Of a DNA stretch of 64,000 nt, positions 47,608 through 57,413 are shown in pieces. The notes beneath the pieces are model-generated. The model saw only the letters and a program-made list of their open reading frames with translations, made no database searches and was not told the origin of the DNA. The stretch's first letter is position 1; each line of letters starts with the position of its first letter. The position numbers and the translations under genes are program-made. The stretch is from Brassica napus (Eukaryota > Streptophyta > Magnoliopsida > Brassicales > Brassicaceae), in contig NC_063445.1 in NCBI RefSeq assembly GCF_020379485.1, forward strand, positions 53,159,422 to 53,223,421, written 5' to 3'.

Positions 47608-49322
47608 AAAACGGGCTCAGTTCGAGTTCGCCCTAGCCGCTTTCTCCCAGGCACGACTATCGAGGTTACTCGGTTCCCACTCCTCTCTGGCGCCGGAGGA
47701 GCTCGTGCTCGCCGGCGTCGGGACCTCTTGTCACATCTCAGCTCTATTTTCGTCAATCTCATGTTATGTCTTTTTCTTCTGTTGTCTCTGTTCCGTCCTG
47801 CTTGGCGTGACTCCATGGTGTCTCGACGGAGCTACAGTTTGATAGAGATTTTCTCGGCATGGCTCTTCCTCCTGTGGCTGAACTCGCTGATTACTTCAGA
47901 CACCGCCGCTCGCCGTTTCGGGTTTCAAGCCCCGCTGCCAGCTTCACAAGAAAGACTCACCGGTCTTCACCAGTCACGATGGAGATGATCCGTTCCGTCA
48001 ATGCTGCTCCTCCCATCACCACCGCGGGATCTGCTCAATCTGAGTGCAAGCTCACCGGATCTACAAGACTATCCACTGCCACTAACCATCCGCTTCCTTG
48101 GTTCAGCATTTCTCATCCGGTTCGTGTCAAACCCGAACGAGATGACCTTCCACCGCAACACTTTGCGTCTTATTCAGACGAAAGACCAGAAGCGGAGCTT
48201 CACTGTCTCACTACCGCACCCTCACCGACCAGTCTATGCAGCTCCGCCGCCGTTTCTGAGCTTGATCCCAACAGATCTCTTGATGTGAGCTTTCATTGTG
48301 TTGTTATGGACTTGCGGCCTAGCTCAGGTTTGGACGAGAGCTATGGATCCCGATACGGTAATATCGGAGTTCTTTTTCTCAGTTGGATCTCAGTTTATGC
48401 CCCTTTATGGATAATAGTCAAGAGAATCGTCTCACCTCTGCGTCGTCTCTACTATACACCCGACATCGCGGCAGCCCCATCTCACCAAGGTTTCTGTGGA
48501 GCTAAGCTGCATTGGTTAAATCTCTGTCTCCAAGTGACCGCCGGACCTATTGTGCAAGAGTGTTGTTTCGCCAGAGTTGCTCATGACTATGTCACCGCTG
48601 CGTCTCTATCACACTATGCCGTCTCAAGCATCGACGATTCTTCACAGAGCCGGAGTAGCTTTCCCAATCTCCTCGTCGCTGGAACTATTGTGCAAGAGTG
48701 TGGACTCGCCAGAATTACTAATTACATCACTGCTGCGAGTCCATCACATTACGCCGTCTCAAACATCGACGGTTCTTCACATAGTCTACTATACTTCTTA
48801 TCCGCTATTTGCTCACACATGTTGGGGTTAGACGAGTGTGATGACTGTATGCTTAGGTCTCTTTCGGTTACAAATTATTGGGCTCGACACGGTAGTGTCG
48901 AATTCCGAGGTTTGGAACCACTTAGATCATCAACTATGTCATCAAACTTCATCCTTAGCGCCTCTTTGGAGGTAGGACTTCGGACTGTCAATGTTGCCTA
49001 CGGTTCTAGAGCTTCTCACCTAAAGTTCTTGCCACTCAACATTCCAGCTGCTTATAGGTGTATCAACGTCGTTTTCGACTATCAATTGTTCTTTCAAACA
49101 ATCGCCATGGGAACAAAAGTGGAGTTTTCTTTTGGGTTTCTTCATTTCGCTGAGCATGACTCGCCCTTCGATGGTTCTATCTTTAGTTGTTTTTTACTAT
49201 TTTCTAACTTCATTCTACCGTCGAGCGTGTTTCCGGGATCTTCTGGTTCAGTTGTAAACTTTGATGCTTTTGCTCTTTGAGCTTTAATATAAGTTTGGTG
49301 TTAAAAAAAAAAAAAAAAAAAA
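47608..49322 (+). mobile_element. Poly(A) retroposon with 16 bp target duplication and long ORF (Sadhu-like organisation)
   Basis: 1715 bases of GC-rich, CDS-like sequence set in very AT-rich DNA, ending in about 20 A. It is flanked by exact 16-base direct repeats GAGTATATTATTGACA at 47592-47607 and 49323-49338. These are the marks of target-primed reverse transcription. There are no Pol III boxes, no reverse transcriptase and no endonuclease motif. It is therefore a non-autonomous, LINE-mobilised element or a retrocopy. Crucifer Sadhu elements have this organisation, but I cannot confirm sequence kinship. Confidence 0.85.
47859..49280 (+). CDS. 473-codon ORF of the poly(A) retroposon, function unknown
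   Basis: Begins MALPPVAELADYFRHRRSPF and ends SSVVNFDAFAL-like just 32 bases before the poly(A) tail (last residues NFDAFAL). No domain recognised. It contains a 46-residue internal tandem repeat: IVQECCFARVAHDYVTAA.. and IVQECGLARITNYITAA.., both followed by SHYAVS and IDxSS; the DNA period is 138 bases (48549 and 48687). Composition is Ser/Leu/Arg-rich with high GC, unlike the surroundings. An uninterrupted frame of this length in an old transposon is unusual. It could still be an accident of GC-rich, stop-poor sequence. Confidence 0.45.
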   Translation: MALPPVAELADYFRHRRSPFRVSSPAASFTRKTHRSSPVTMEMIRSVNAAPPITTAGSAQSECKLTGSTRLSTATNHPLPWFSISHPVRVKPERDDLPPQHFASYSDERPEAELHCLTTAPSPTSLCSSAAVSELDPNRSLDVSFHCVVMDLRPSSGLDESYGSRYGNIGVLFLSWISVYAPLWIIVKRIVSPLRRLYYTPDIAAAPSHQGFCGAKLHWLNLCLQVTAGPIVQECCFARVAHDYVTAASLSHYAVSSIDDSSQSRSSFPNLLVAGTIVQECGLARITNYITAASPSHYAVSNIDGSSHSLLYFLSAICSHMLGLDECDDCMLRSLSVTNYWARHGSVEFRGLEPLRSSTMSSNFILSASLEVGLRTVNVAYGSRASHLKFLPLNIPAAYRCINVVFDYQLFFQTIAMGTKVEFSFGFLHFAEHDSPFDGSIFSCFLLFSNFILPSSVFPGSSGSVVNFDAFAL

Positions 49323-49338
49323 GAGTATATTATTGACA

Positions 49339-49965
49339 TTAATTTGTATAATTAGTTTTTTTTTTGCTAAAATTAATTAGTAGACTTAGTTGGTGTATCT
49401 ATTCTTTTCTGTAGTCCGAAAGTTTATAAACGAAAGTAAGTGGTTATGAACATGAACAGACTTACAGAAGCTCCACCCGCCTCTGTCTCCTTCCTCCGCG
49501 GCTCTACACGGAGGTGGCACCGGTTTAAACTCCACATGTCGTCAAGTCATCCGCCGCGGCTCCAAGTCGGAGCTCTCCTCCACGCAATATACTGTAATCA
49601 AAGCTCCAAGACACTGTGAGAGCACCTTCCAAGCCGTCTCCTACGCCGCAGGCTCGAGGTCGAACAACAACAATGGCTTGTTTCTCCATATTTGCATTTT
49701 CAGTTCTTAAAATTTTGCTTTCTTTCTCTTTAGACCCAAGACTATCCAGTTTACAGAAACATCCTCTTGAATTACCCCAAATCTTTCAACTGCGCCATTC
49801 TAGACATCCTACTAATTGCATAGTGGCCCCTCATCTTTTTCTTATTTTCATTTAGACCCGAAGCTTTGTTATTTTCTAGAATATTCTCTTGATTTAGCCT
49901 CAAACTTCCGATTGTGCAATCTAAGCCTTATTATATGCAAATGTGTGTAAAAATGCAATATAAAC
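49339..49965 (+). other. GC-rich fragment plus tandem noncoding repeat, host of a LINE insertion
   Basis: 49470-49680 is CDS-like (GAAGCTCCACCCGCCTCTGT...) but frames are broken and no protein is recognised. 49730-49960 contains an imperfect tandem duplication of about 125 bases (TTTAGACCCAAGACTATCC and TTTAGACCCGAAGCTTTG, each followed by CTCTTGA-TTA-CC-CAAA). The tail resembles 42460-42560. The sequence resumes after the LINE at 50398. Confidence 0.4.
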
Positions 49966-49975
49966 ATCTAAATGT

Positions 49976-50360
49976 TTGGATGGACAATGGTGGGAACATA
50001 CAGCTTATGGGGACCAGAAATATCACTCGACGCGAATCAGCCCTGCATTCGGAACTAGAAGCACTGCGATGGGCAATGGAGAATATGCTTCAACACTCGA
50101 CATGTCAGAGCTTTGAGACAGAGTGTAAGGACCTGATCGCAATGATAAAGAAACCTCATGCGTGGCTAAGCTTTGCAACGGAATTGGAGAGGATAGAGAC
50201 GCTTCAAATATGCTTCTCGGACTTCAGCATCACTCATGTGCCAAGAGCGTGCAATCAGGTTTCAGATTTTTTAGCAAAAACTTCAAGATCCTTCCATAGG
50301 GAGTTATTTTTTATTGGTTGTTCTATTCCGGTCTGGTTACTCAGACCACCTCTAGCTTGA
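49976..50360 (+). pseudogene. C-terminal RNase H (RVT_3) domain of a plant LINE-1-type polyprotein
   Basis: Reads RRESALHSELEALRWAMENM, then SFETECKDLIAMIKKPHAW, then ITHVPRACNQVSDFLAKTS. These are the alpha-helix Glu, the central acidic strand and the C-terminal VPR..N..SD.LAK block of the RNase H domain at the end of plant LINEs. The central catalytic Asp appears as Glu (TEC rather than TD-). The first catalytic Asp strand is missing or damaged by truncation. The open frame continues upstream into flanking DNA by chance. Confidence 0.75.
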
Positions 50361-50397
50361 GTAATATAATGACCTTTCGACGTCAAAAAAAAAAAAA
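49976..50397 (+). mobile_element. 5'-truncated LINE with RNase H remnant, 10 bp target duplication
   Basis: 422 bases ending in poly(A) (50385-50397), flanked by exact ATCTAAATGT at 49966-49975 and 50398-50407. It reads RNase H-like protein throughout. Strong 5' truncation is normal for LINE-1 type insertions. Confidence 0.85.
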
Positions 50398-50512
50398 ATC
50401 TAAATGTAATCTAAAATGACTTATATGAACAAAAATGAGATACTAAAAACCTATAAAAACATGAGATATCAACTCCCCCCAAACTTTTAGCATTGTCTCT
50501 TCATATTGTGTA

Positions 50513-52614
50513 TCCCCTATATATTAATTGAGAAGCATTTGAAAAATTAGAACCTTAATTTTGTATTAATTAAAAAAAAACTCCAAATCCTAGGTGGCAC
50601 TTTAAATGCCTTCTAAATTCCATTTCAAAGAATTCTAGAGCATCTAATATAAAGTATAGTTTAATCTAATGGTGTCACATTATTCCATAATTATATAACA
50701 CTAGAGAACATTATATTAACCTAAAATATATGAAGTGTGTATTCTTTCCTTAAATAAAAGCTACGGAATTACCTAATATGATTTACATATATACGAGAAT
50801 TAATGATTATGAATAATAAAGATTTGATAACAATTTTTGCATCCTTCTTCATTTTTGTTTAAATTTATATTATTAAAAAAACTTAAACAATCACATTAAC
50901 CATATAATAAAAAAATTAGATTTTTTCTTATATGTTATATTTTGAATTTTTTAAAATGACTTTAAATTACAAAAATGAGAAAACCTTTATATGTTATATA
51001 TTTTTTTAAACGACTTTAAAATACAAAAATGAGGACACCTTATATGTTATATTTTTCTTATATGTTAGAATTTTCTTATATGTTATATTTTAAATTTTTT
51101 TTTAAACGAATTTAAATTACAAAAATGTAAGTTTTCCTTAAGTATACGACTAAAAACATTAAAATGACATGTATCAATTCGATGGTTGATTTGAAAGTTT
51201 TAAAAATCATATGGAAGATAAAAGTTAAAATAATTCAACTGTGAAAACAATACTGTTCACTTTTTTCAAGAATGTGTTCGTTGGAAAAAATAAGGTTTTT
51301 ATGTCATAATTTGTTTAATGTCCACTAGAGAACATTATATTAACCTAAAATATAAGAAGTGTGTATTCTTTCTTTAAATAAAAGTTACAGAATTACCTAA
51401 TATGATTTACATATATATGACAATTAATGATTATGAATAATAAAGATTTGATAACAATTTTTGCATCCTTCTTCATTTTTTTTTAATTTTATATTATTAA
51501 AAAATAAACAATCACATTAACCATATAATAAAAAATTAGATTTTTTCTTATATGTTATATTTTGAATTTTTTAAAACAACTTTAAATTACAAAAATGTAA
51601 GTTTTCCTTAAGTATACGACTAAAAACATTAAAATGATATGTATCAGTTCGATGGTTGATTTGAAAGCTTTCAAAACCATATGTAAGTTAAAAGTCAAAA
51701 TAATTCAACTGTGAAAACAATACTATTCACTTTTTCAAAATTGTGTTCGAGAAAAAAAATAAGGTTTTTATGTCATAGTTTGTTTAATGTCCACTAGAGA
51801 ACATTATATTAACCTAAAATATAAGAAGTGTGTATTCGTTCCCTAAATAAAAGCTACGAAATTACCTAATATGATTTACATATATATGACAATTAATGAT
51901 TATGAATAATAAAGATTTGATAACAATTTTTGCATCCTTCTTCATTTTGTTTAATTTTATATTATTAACAAAATAAACAATCACATTAACCATATAATAA
52001 AAAATTAGATTTTTTCTTATATGTAATATTTTGAATTTTTTAAAATGACTTTAAATTACAAAAATGAGGAAACTTTATATGTTATTTTTTTAAAAAAACG
52101 ACTTTAAAATACAAAAAATAAGAACACCTTATATGTTAGATTTTTCTTATATGTTAGATTTTTTCTTAGATGTTATATTTTGATTTTTTTAAAACGACTT
52201 TAAATTACAAAAATGTAAGTTTTCCTTAAGTATACGACTAAAAACATTAAAATGACATGTATCATTTTGACGGTTGATTTGAAAGCTTTAAAAACCATAT
52301 GGAAGATAAAAGTCAAAATAATTCAACTGTGAAAACAATACTGTTCACTTTTTTCAAGAATGTGTTCGATGGAAAAAATAAGATTTTTATGTCGTAATTT
52401 GTTTAATGTCCAATCCGATCAACCCATGATGTATTAATTATAGTTTTGTTTCATTATTTTTAATAAAAATTGATCTCATCCATCAGAAAAAAATTATATA
52501 ATAACAACAAAAAATATTTTATATATATAAATAAAATGATCACATATATAAAAAAAACTATCGATAATATATACAAATAAACTCACCATGCGCAAGGCGC
52601 AGGTCTTATCCTAG
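50513..52614 (+). mobile_element. Non-autonomous Helitron, 2102 bp, with internal triplication
   Basis: The 5' end is TCCCCTATATATTAATTGAG after A. The 3' end is CATGCGCAAGGCGCAGG then TCTTATCCTAG before T. The interior holds three direct copies of a unit beginning CACTAGAGAACATTATATTA at about 50698, 51320 and 51791. Each goes through AAGTGTGTATTCTTTC, TTTGCATCCTTCTTCATTTT, TTCCTTAAGTATACGAC and CTGTGAAAACAATACT. No protein coding. Confidence 0.88.
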
Positions 52615-52921
52615 TATGCAATTATAGGTGAAAATCTAGAGAACTGTCAAGCTATGAAGAATCAGAAAATAAAATCTTTAGCCTTTTTGGAGTGGATATG
52701 AATATGCATACCAATGGAATTAAGAAGAACAAAAAAGAATTAATTCATGGTTTTCTATATCAAGTAAATGTCATATTGTTTGGAAATGTCCGTATATATT
52801 TATTGTATGCTGTAGTTGTTGGAAGAACAAAGAAAATAATTTATTGTGCGTGTAGTAACGAAGCCTAAAATATTCGATTGAAAAAGAACAATTCTGTTCT
52901 CAAATATTAAAAAAAATCATA
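52615..52921. other. Spacer between two Helitrons
   Basis: About 300 bases of ordinary AT-rich sequence; nothing recognised. Confidence 0.5.
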
Positions 52922-53941
52922 TCCCCTATATATTATTTGAGAAGCATTACAACTTCTTTTTGTAGTCACGTGTCATCACTAGAATGATTCTTAGAATCAT
53001 TAGAGAAATATGTTGGTCCGTCTAATTATATAATAAGCTTTTTATTAAACTAACAATAAATTCATCATTAATGTACTTTATTATTTCCTTAAATAAAATT
53101 TACGGAATTTCCTAATGTGGCAAAAGTATATATGGCAATTAATGATTTTGAATAATAAAGATTTGATAAAAAATAGTAAAAAATTTACGGAATTTCCTAT
53201 CATATTTGTTTAATTTTAAGCTATTAAATAAATTAAATAACCACAATAACCATATAATAAAAATATAAATTTTTATGTATATGTTATATTTTGAATTTTT
53301 ACAAACGGGTATAAATTACTAAAACTGTTAAAAGTCTTACATTCAAATTTTATGATCCATGGTTTAAAATTTTTGTTATGACAAAATACAAACGATTACA
53401 AAAATTATATAAGTAAAAAGTCTAATTTAATTAATTAATAAGATTAATATATATATCGTTTTAAATTAAACTATAAACCTTATAAAATACAATATTTTAG
53501 TTTCAAAATTTGCTTTGAACAATTTTTTTGAACGATCATTGACAACTTATTTTTTTTTTAATTATAAATTACTAAAACTATTAATCCCACAATGAAAATT
53601 TTGTTATCAGTAATTTAAATTTTTTACTATAAAAGATACAAATGATCAAAAAACTATATGAGTATAAATCAGTATTTAATAGACATTAATATTAAAAATA
53701 TACTAAAATATATTATCTATGTTAGTATCATTTAAATTTAATAATATATCCTATCAAATAAAAAAAAAATTTGGATTAATACAATTGATTTATATGTTTG
53801 CACCAATTTAATTATATTTTTAATAGTTACTGACTTTTAATTATTTAATATATATTTATTATTTTATAATATGTAAAAATATTTAATACATAAAATAATT
53901 TATATATATAATGTTGATCCAAGGCGCGGATCTTAACCTAG
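52922..53941 (+). mobile_element. Non-autonomous Helitron, 1020 bp
   Basis: The 5' end is TCCCCTATATATTATTTGAG after A. The 3' end is GATCCAAGGCGCGGATCTTA then ACCTAG before T. The interior is related to the 36194 element (AGCATTACAAC, GTAGTAACGTGT/GTAGTCACGTGTC, TAATAAGCTTTTTATTAAAC), so both belong to one family. Same orientation as the element at 50513. No ORF. Confidence 0.88.
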
Positions 53942-54290
53942 TATTGATGTAAAGGAAAGTGATTTCTTATTTCTTAAGAACATGAACTGGTGTGGGTCCA
54001 TTAAACTGGGGATACTCGCAAATTTTTAACTTTTTCGTGGAACATTAGAAGACCAAACAGAAAAGAATCTAACTTCCTCTTTCAAATCAAAAGTAAACTT
54101 TGGTGATGACACAGTACACAGTACACAGTACACAGTACACAGTACACAGTACACAGTACACACTACACACTACATGTACACTTCTAATGGCACACAAAGC
54201 ACTGTCGTGTTTCTTATACGCTTCTTTACTATGGGCCTAGGGGGACTTTGTCCGTATCTGATAAATGCAAATTTATATACATAGAGAACT
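53942..54290. repeat. Diverged duplicated segment (left copy) with 7-base tandem repeat
   Basis: Parts of this segment recur at 56205-56570 in the same orientation: AAAGTAAACTTTGGTGATGA versus GAAATAAACTTTGGTGATGT, and ACTATGGGCCTAGGGGGACT versus ACTATGGATGGGACTTTGTC. Identity is patchy, so this is an old duplication. Confidence 0.5.
54110..54172. repeat. (CACAGTA)7 plus two CACACTA units
   Basis: Seven perfect 7-base units from 54110 to 54158, then two variant CACACTA units. Head-to-tail with no spacers, so not a CRISPR. Confidence 0.95.
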
Positions 54291-54292
54291 TA

Positions 54293-54561
54293 GGGCATGA
54301 TCATTGAAGGGTCTTAGCAAAAGTTCACACAGTTTTCGACAAAAAAAATATTAAAATATTCCAATAGTGTTGAATCCGCATCGTGCGAGGTTGCTGGGAA
54401 GACCCCGTATCGTTACTGTTCTGCGGGCCCCACGCCACGTGGTGGCCCGCAATTAGACGAATATTAATTTTTTTTTTTAAATGAAACGAAAAAACGAAAT
54501 TAAAATAATAATAATAGGAGCATTGGGAATCGAGAAGTGAGGTTCACCAATGCTGATGGTC
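54293..54561. mobile_element. Tourist-like MITE with TTA target duplication
   Basis: 269 bases. The left end is GGGCATGATCATTGAAGG; the right end read inward is GACCATCAGCATTGGTGAAC. TTA flanks both sides (54290-54292 and 54562-54564). The interior has a GC-rich patch (GGGCCCCACGCCACGTGGTG) and an A-rich stretch. No ORF. Confidence 0.85.
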
Positions 54562-54564
54562 TTA

Positions 54565-55069
54565 TCACTCTTTAAGTCCGGCATCGATTATTAATTCTCT
54601 ACTATATGTATATAAATATACATCATTCGTTTGAAATTGCTATTATATAAATATTAAAATATTTTATTTTTGAAAAATTGTAAAGTATGAAAATGTTATC
54701 TTTCTTACTCGTCTACTGAAAGAGTTGAGCATGCAAATTTTAAATATATAATGTATTTAGAAAATAATGATCAGTACCAAATGAGTAATGAGAAAAAGAT
54801 CGATTTACATAGTCGTTAAATAAGTCTTTGAACCTTTCAGAATACCACACAAACTGTGGTCTTGCCCATATGGATTATTTCATCTTTTTTTTTGCAAATT
54901 ACAAATGCATACGGTAAATAGAGCACAATTCTCGTAGTGAACCGAGGTCTCTTTTTTCTGTTTCCCATAATTTGCAAAGTCTTTGCTTGCTTCTCCTAAC
55001 AACATGGGAAACCAGTGAATGTGCCTTCAAAGAAGATTATATTGACGTAAAAGAAGATGCCTTCTTATT
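54565..55069. other. Spacer left of the foldback
   Basis: AT-rich. Near 55045, GACGTAAAAGAAGATGCCTT resembles GATGTAAAGGAAAGTGATTT at 53945. No gene seen. Confidence 0.4.
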
Positions 55070-55424
55070 TCTTCAGAGGAAAAAAGTTTGTCACCTACAC
55101 GAAGTTTAATTACTCTAATATGGTATAAACCATCTAATGTATAACAATGTGTCCACAACTACACCACGTTTATGTTAGTACATGTTACATATACAAAGTA
55201 AATGATTATATAGTGGCAATATCACAAACAAGTTTAATTGATTTTAAGCTAAGTTAATGGGGTCAATCCGTAATATATTAAAGTTAAATCCGATTTACTA
55301 AATTCGATTCGATCCGACCCAACTCTTTTACACGAACCGCGAATTAAATCTCTTGTTTGGATCCCTAATTTGAAAATTAGGGTTCATAACAAAAAAAAAA
55401 TCAATTTCAAAGAGATGCAATACA
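55070..55424 (+). repeat. Foldback element, left arm
   Basis: The arm pairs with 55857-56200 read in reverse. Corresponding words on the two strands: CACCACGTTTATGTTA and CACCACGTTTATGTTA; ACAAAGTAAATGATTATAT (both); TAATGGGGTCAATC and TAATAGGGTCAATC; AATTAGGGTTCATAACAAAA (both); GAGATGCAAT (both). About 340 bases with estimated identity of 75-85 percent by eye. The loop is about 430 bases. Confidence 0.85.
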
Positions 55425-55856
55425 AATGTAATTTTCTTTAATAGGTGAAGGAGCGTAAGAACAAGTGGGAGTGCAAACTCAAAGCTGGGTTTATGCAAAT
55501 CAAAGAGAAAAACATTATTTTCTCAGAAGTTGGACCAAGTTCTTGACAATGAGCATTTGACATTTCACTTTGCTCACATATGTTCTTTTTTTTTGGCAGA
55601 CCAAATGAGATTTTACCTTCTAAGAGAAGCGTTATGTGAAGGTTCCTTCTCTCTTTCTCGCTAGACTTTCTAACTCTTAATGTACATAACATACATTTGG
55701 CTTTGTTCCAATATCTTCGTTGCAATGGAGTTAATAAAATGGAATTTGCAAATTTGGTTCTTGTGCAGCACTAGTTGGGACCATTTACAAGAAAGAACAG
55801 TCGAAAAAAAGCAAGGGTCTCCTTCTTAGCGGATAAGATAAAAGTAATAAAGACCA
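55425..55856. other. Loop of the foldback element
   Basis: Contains a minus-strand ORF of 95 codons (starting MQRRYWNKAKCMLCTLRVRK) without recognisable domain. No transposase. Possibly captured sequence. Confidence 0.4.
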
Positions 55857-56200
55857 TATGCATTGCATCTCTCTGAAATCAATATTTTTTTTTGTTATGA
55901 ACCCTAATTTCGAATTGGGAATCCAAAGAAAAGACTTGAGTCGACACGAGTCGGGAGTTGGGTCAAGTCAAATTTAGTAAATCAGAGTTAATTTTAATAA
56001 ATTACAGATTGACCCTATTAGCTTAGTTTAAAATCAATTAAACCCGATTGTGATGTTGCCACCATATAATCATTTACTTTGTATATGTAGCATGTATTAA
56101 CATAAACGTGGTGTAATTGTTGCCGCATTCTCATACATTGGATGATTTTCACTATATTAGAGTAAATTTCATGTACCTCACAAACTTTTTTCCTTCTTCA
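55857..56200 (-). repeat. Foldback element, right arm
   Basis: Inverted partner of 55070-55424. No clear target-site duplication was found at the outer ends, so the boundaries are set by where similarity fades. Confidence 0.85.
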
Positions 56201-56204
56201 GACT

Positions 56205-56600
56205 ATAACAAACATTACAAGAGCAAACAAAAAAAATATAACTTCTTTTTTAACTCAGAAATAAACTTTGGTGATGTCATCTACTGGACTACTACTACGC
56301 ACATCCTCTTTCATAAGCTAAGATGGTACACAAAAGCAGTCACGTGCTTATTTTATTTTTTTTTACCAATGGCTTCAGCTGCAAGAGGCTTCCTTTATTT
56401 TGTGATTTTTGGCAACGTTTCTTGTTATTTTGTGGGGTCCACACTGACTTTTTTTTGTTAAAAACTCTTCATAAAGACTTGGCATAAAGATGCTCTAACT
56501 GATTAAACCATAAACATGTTTCTTGTACGTTTCTCTACTATGGATGGGACTTTGTCCGTAATCACTGACGTAGTGCTGTTGGGCTCAAGTTGATGAAGCA
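56205..56600. repeat. Diverged duplicated segment (right copy)
   Basis: Same orientation as 53942-54290 (see that entry). It carries a run of T and an A-rich stretch; the short plus-strand ORF here has no recognisable domain. Confidence 0.5.
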
Positions 56601-56649
56601 TGGGCTTCTAACTATAAGTACCAAATCGGCCACAAATTAATAAAAACTT

Positions 56650-56940
56650 GTGTAGTCTAATGGTAGAAACAACGTATATCATATCAAAAAGAGCTATGTT
56701 CGATTCTTCCCTGGTTCAAAAAACAGTTTTCAGCAATTTTTTCATCTTAACCTGTACCCTCAGTTACACTAGGACTGGTTCTGCACTGACGCTTATTGAA
56801 CCGGCTACACACAAGACATACACGGAGGCCCGGTTGAGAGAACCATCACTGGCAGATGAAGGTGTTGATTACATAAATTCCCACAAAGCTGATCGTAAGA
56901 ACTGGCTCGTTGTTCCACCACTATTTTTGGCTTCTTGATC
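56650..56940 (+). repeat. tRNA-Gly-like head followed by unassigned GC-richer sequence
   Basis: TGTAGTCTAATGGTAGAAAC matches the 5' half of a tRNA (A box) and ATGTTCGATTCTTCC resembles a B box, but the arms do not fold. After it an open frame includes TLIEPATHKTYTEARLREPS and DRKNWLVVPPLFLAS, which I cannot assign. It may be a SINE head next to a gene fragment. Confidence 0.35.
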
Positions 56941-57413
56941 GTACACTAATGGAAGGATTTTGTAGAGTTGGTCACCACACCTTAGCAAACTGATATTTAC
57001 AGGCAAATCTTAATTATATATGTATAAAGTATAAACCATTTCCTATATAATTCATCTTTAGTCATATATACAAAAAATCGATATAATAGGTATAAAAATG
57101 TCAAAAATATAAGGGAATAAAAATGTCTGATAATATAAATAATTTTTTTAAGTTTCTAAAATTCGAAGCTGCATATAGACATTTTCTCAAAAGTCAAAAC
57201 AGAACATTACAATATTAATAAGTAAGTTTCTAGAAATAGCAATCAAGACTTATGAGAAAAAATAAAGTGTCCGGTATTGAGGAAAAAGCTAGGCAATAAA
57301 AATTATGATCATAAAAATATGTTGATAAAAATATACATAGTATTTGTGAAGTTTCTAAAGAGATAATTTCGCTGACCGTCAATTAAAATTTGTTAAGATA
57401 TCTGTCTCCGTTA
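56941..57413. other. AT-rich spacer
   Basis: No gene, repeat or RNA recognised. Confidence 0.5.

Noticed and set aside
36091..53941. LTR retrotransposon in the AT-rich right half
   Set aside because: No paired TG...CA long repeats, primer-binding site, polypurine tract or gag-pol motif; the repeats are explained by Helitrons.
54110..54172. Possible CRISPR-like array
   Set aside because: Head-to-tail 7-base units with no spacers in a plant nuclear genome; a simple tandem repeat.
56650..56720. Functional tRNA-Gly gene
   Set aside because: Only the 5' half matches; there is no anticodon arm and no terminator at the right place.
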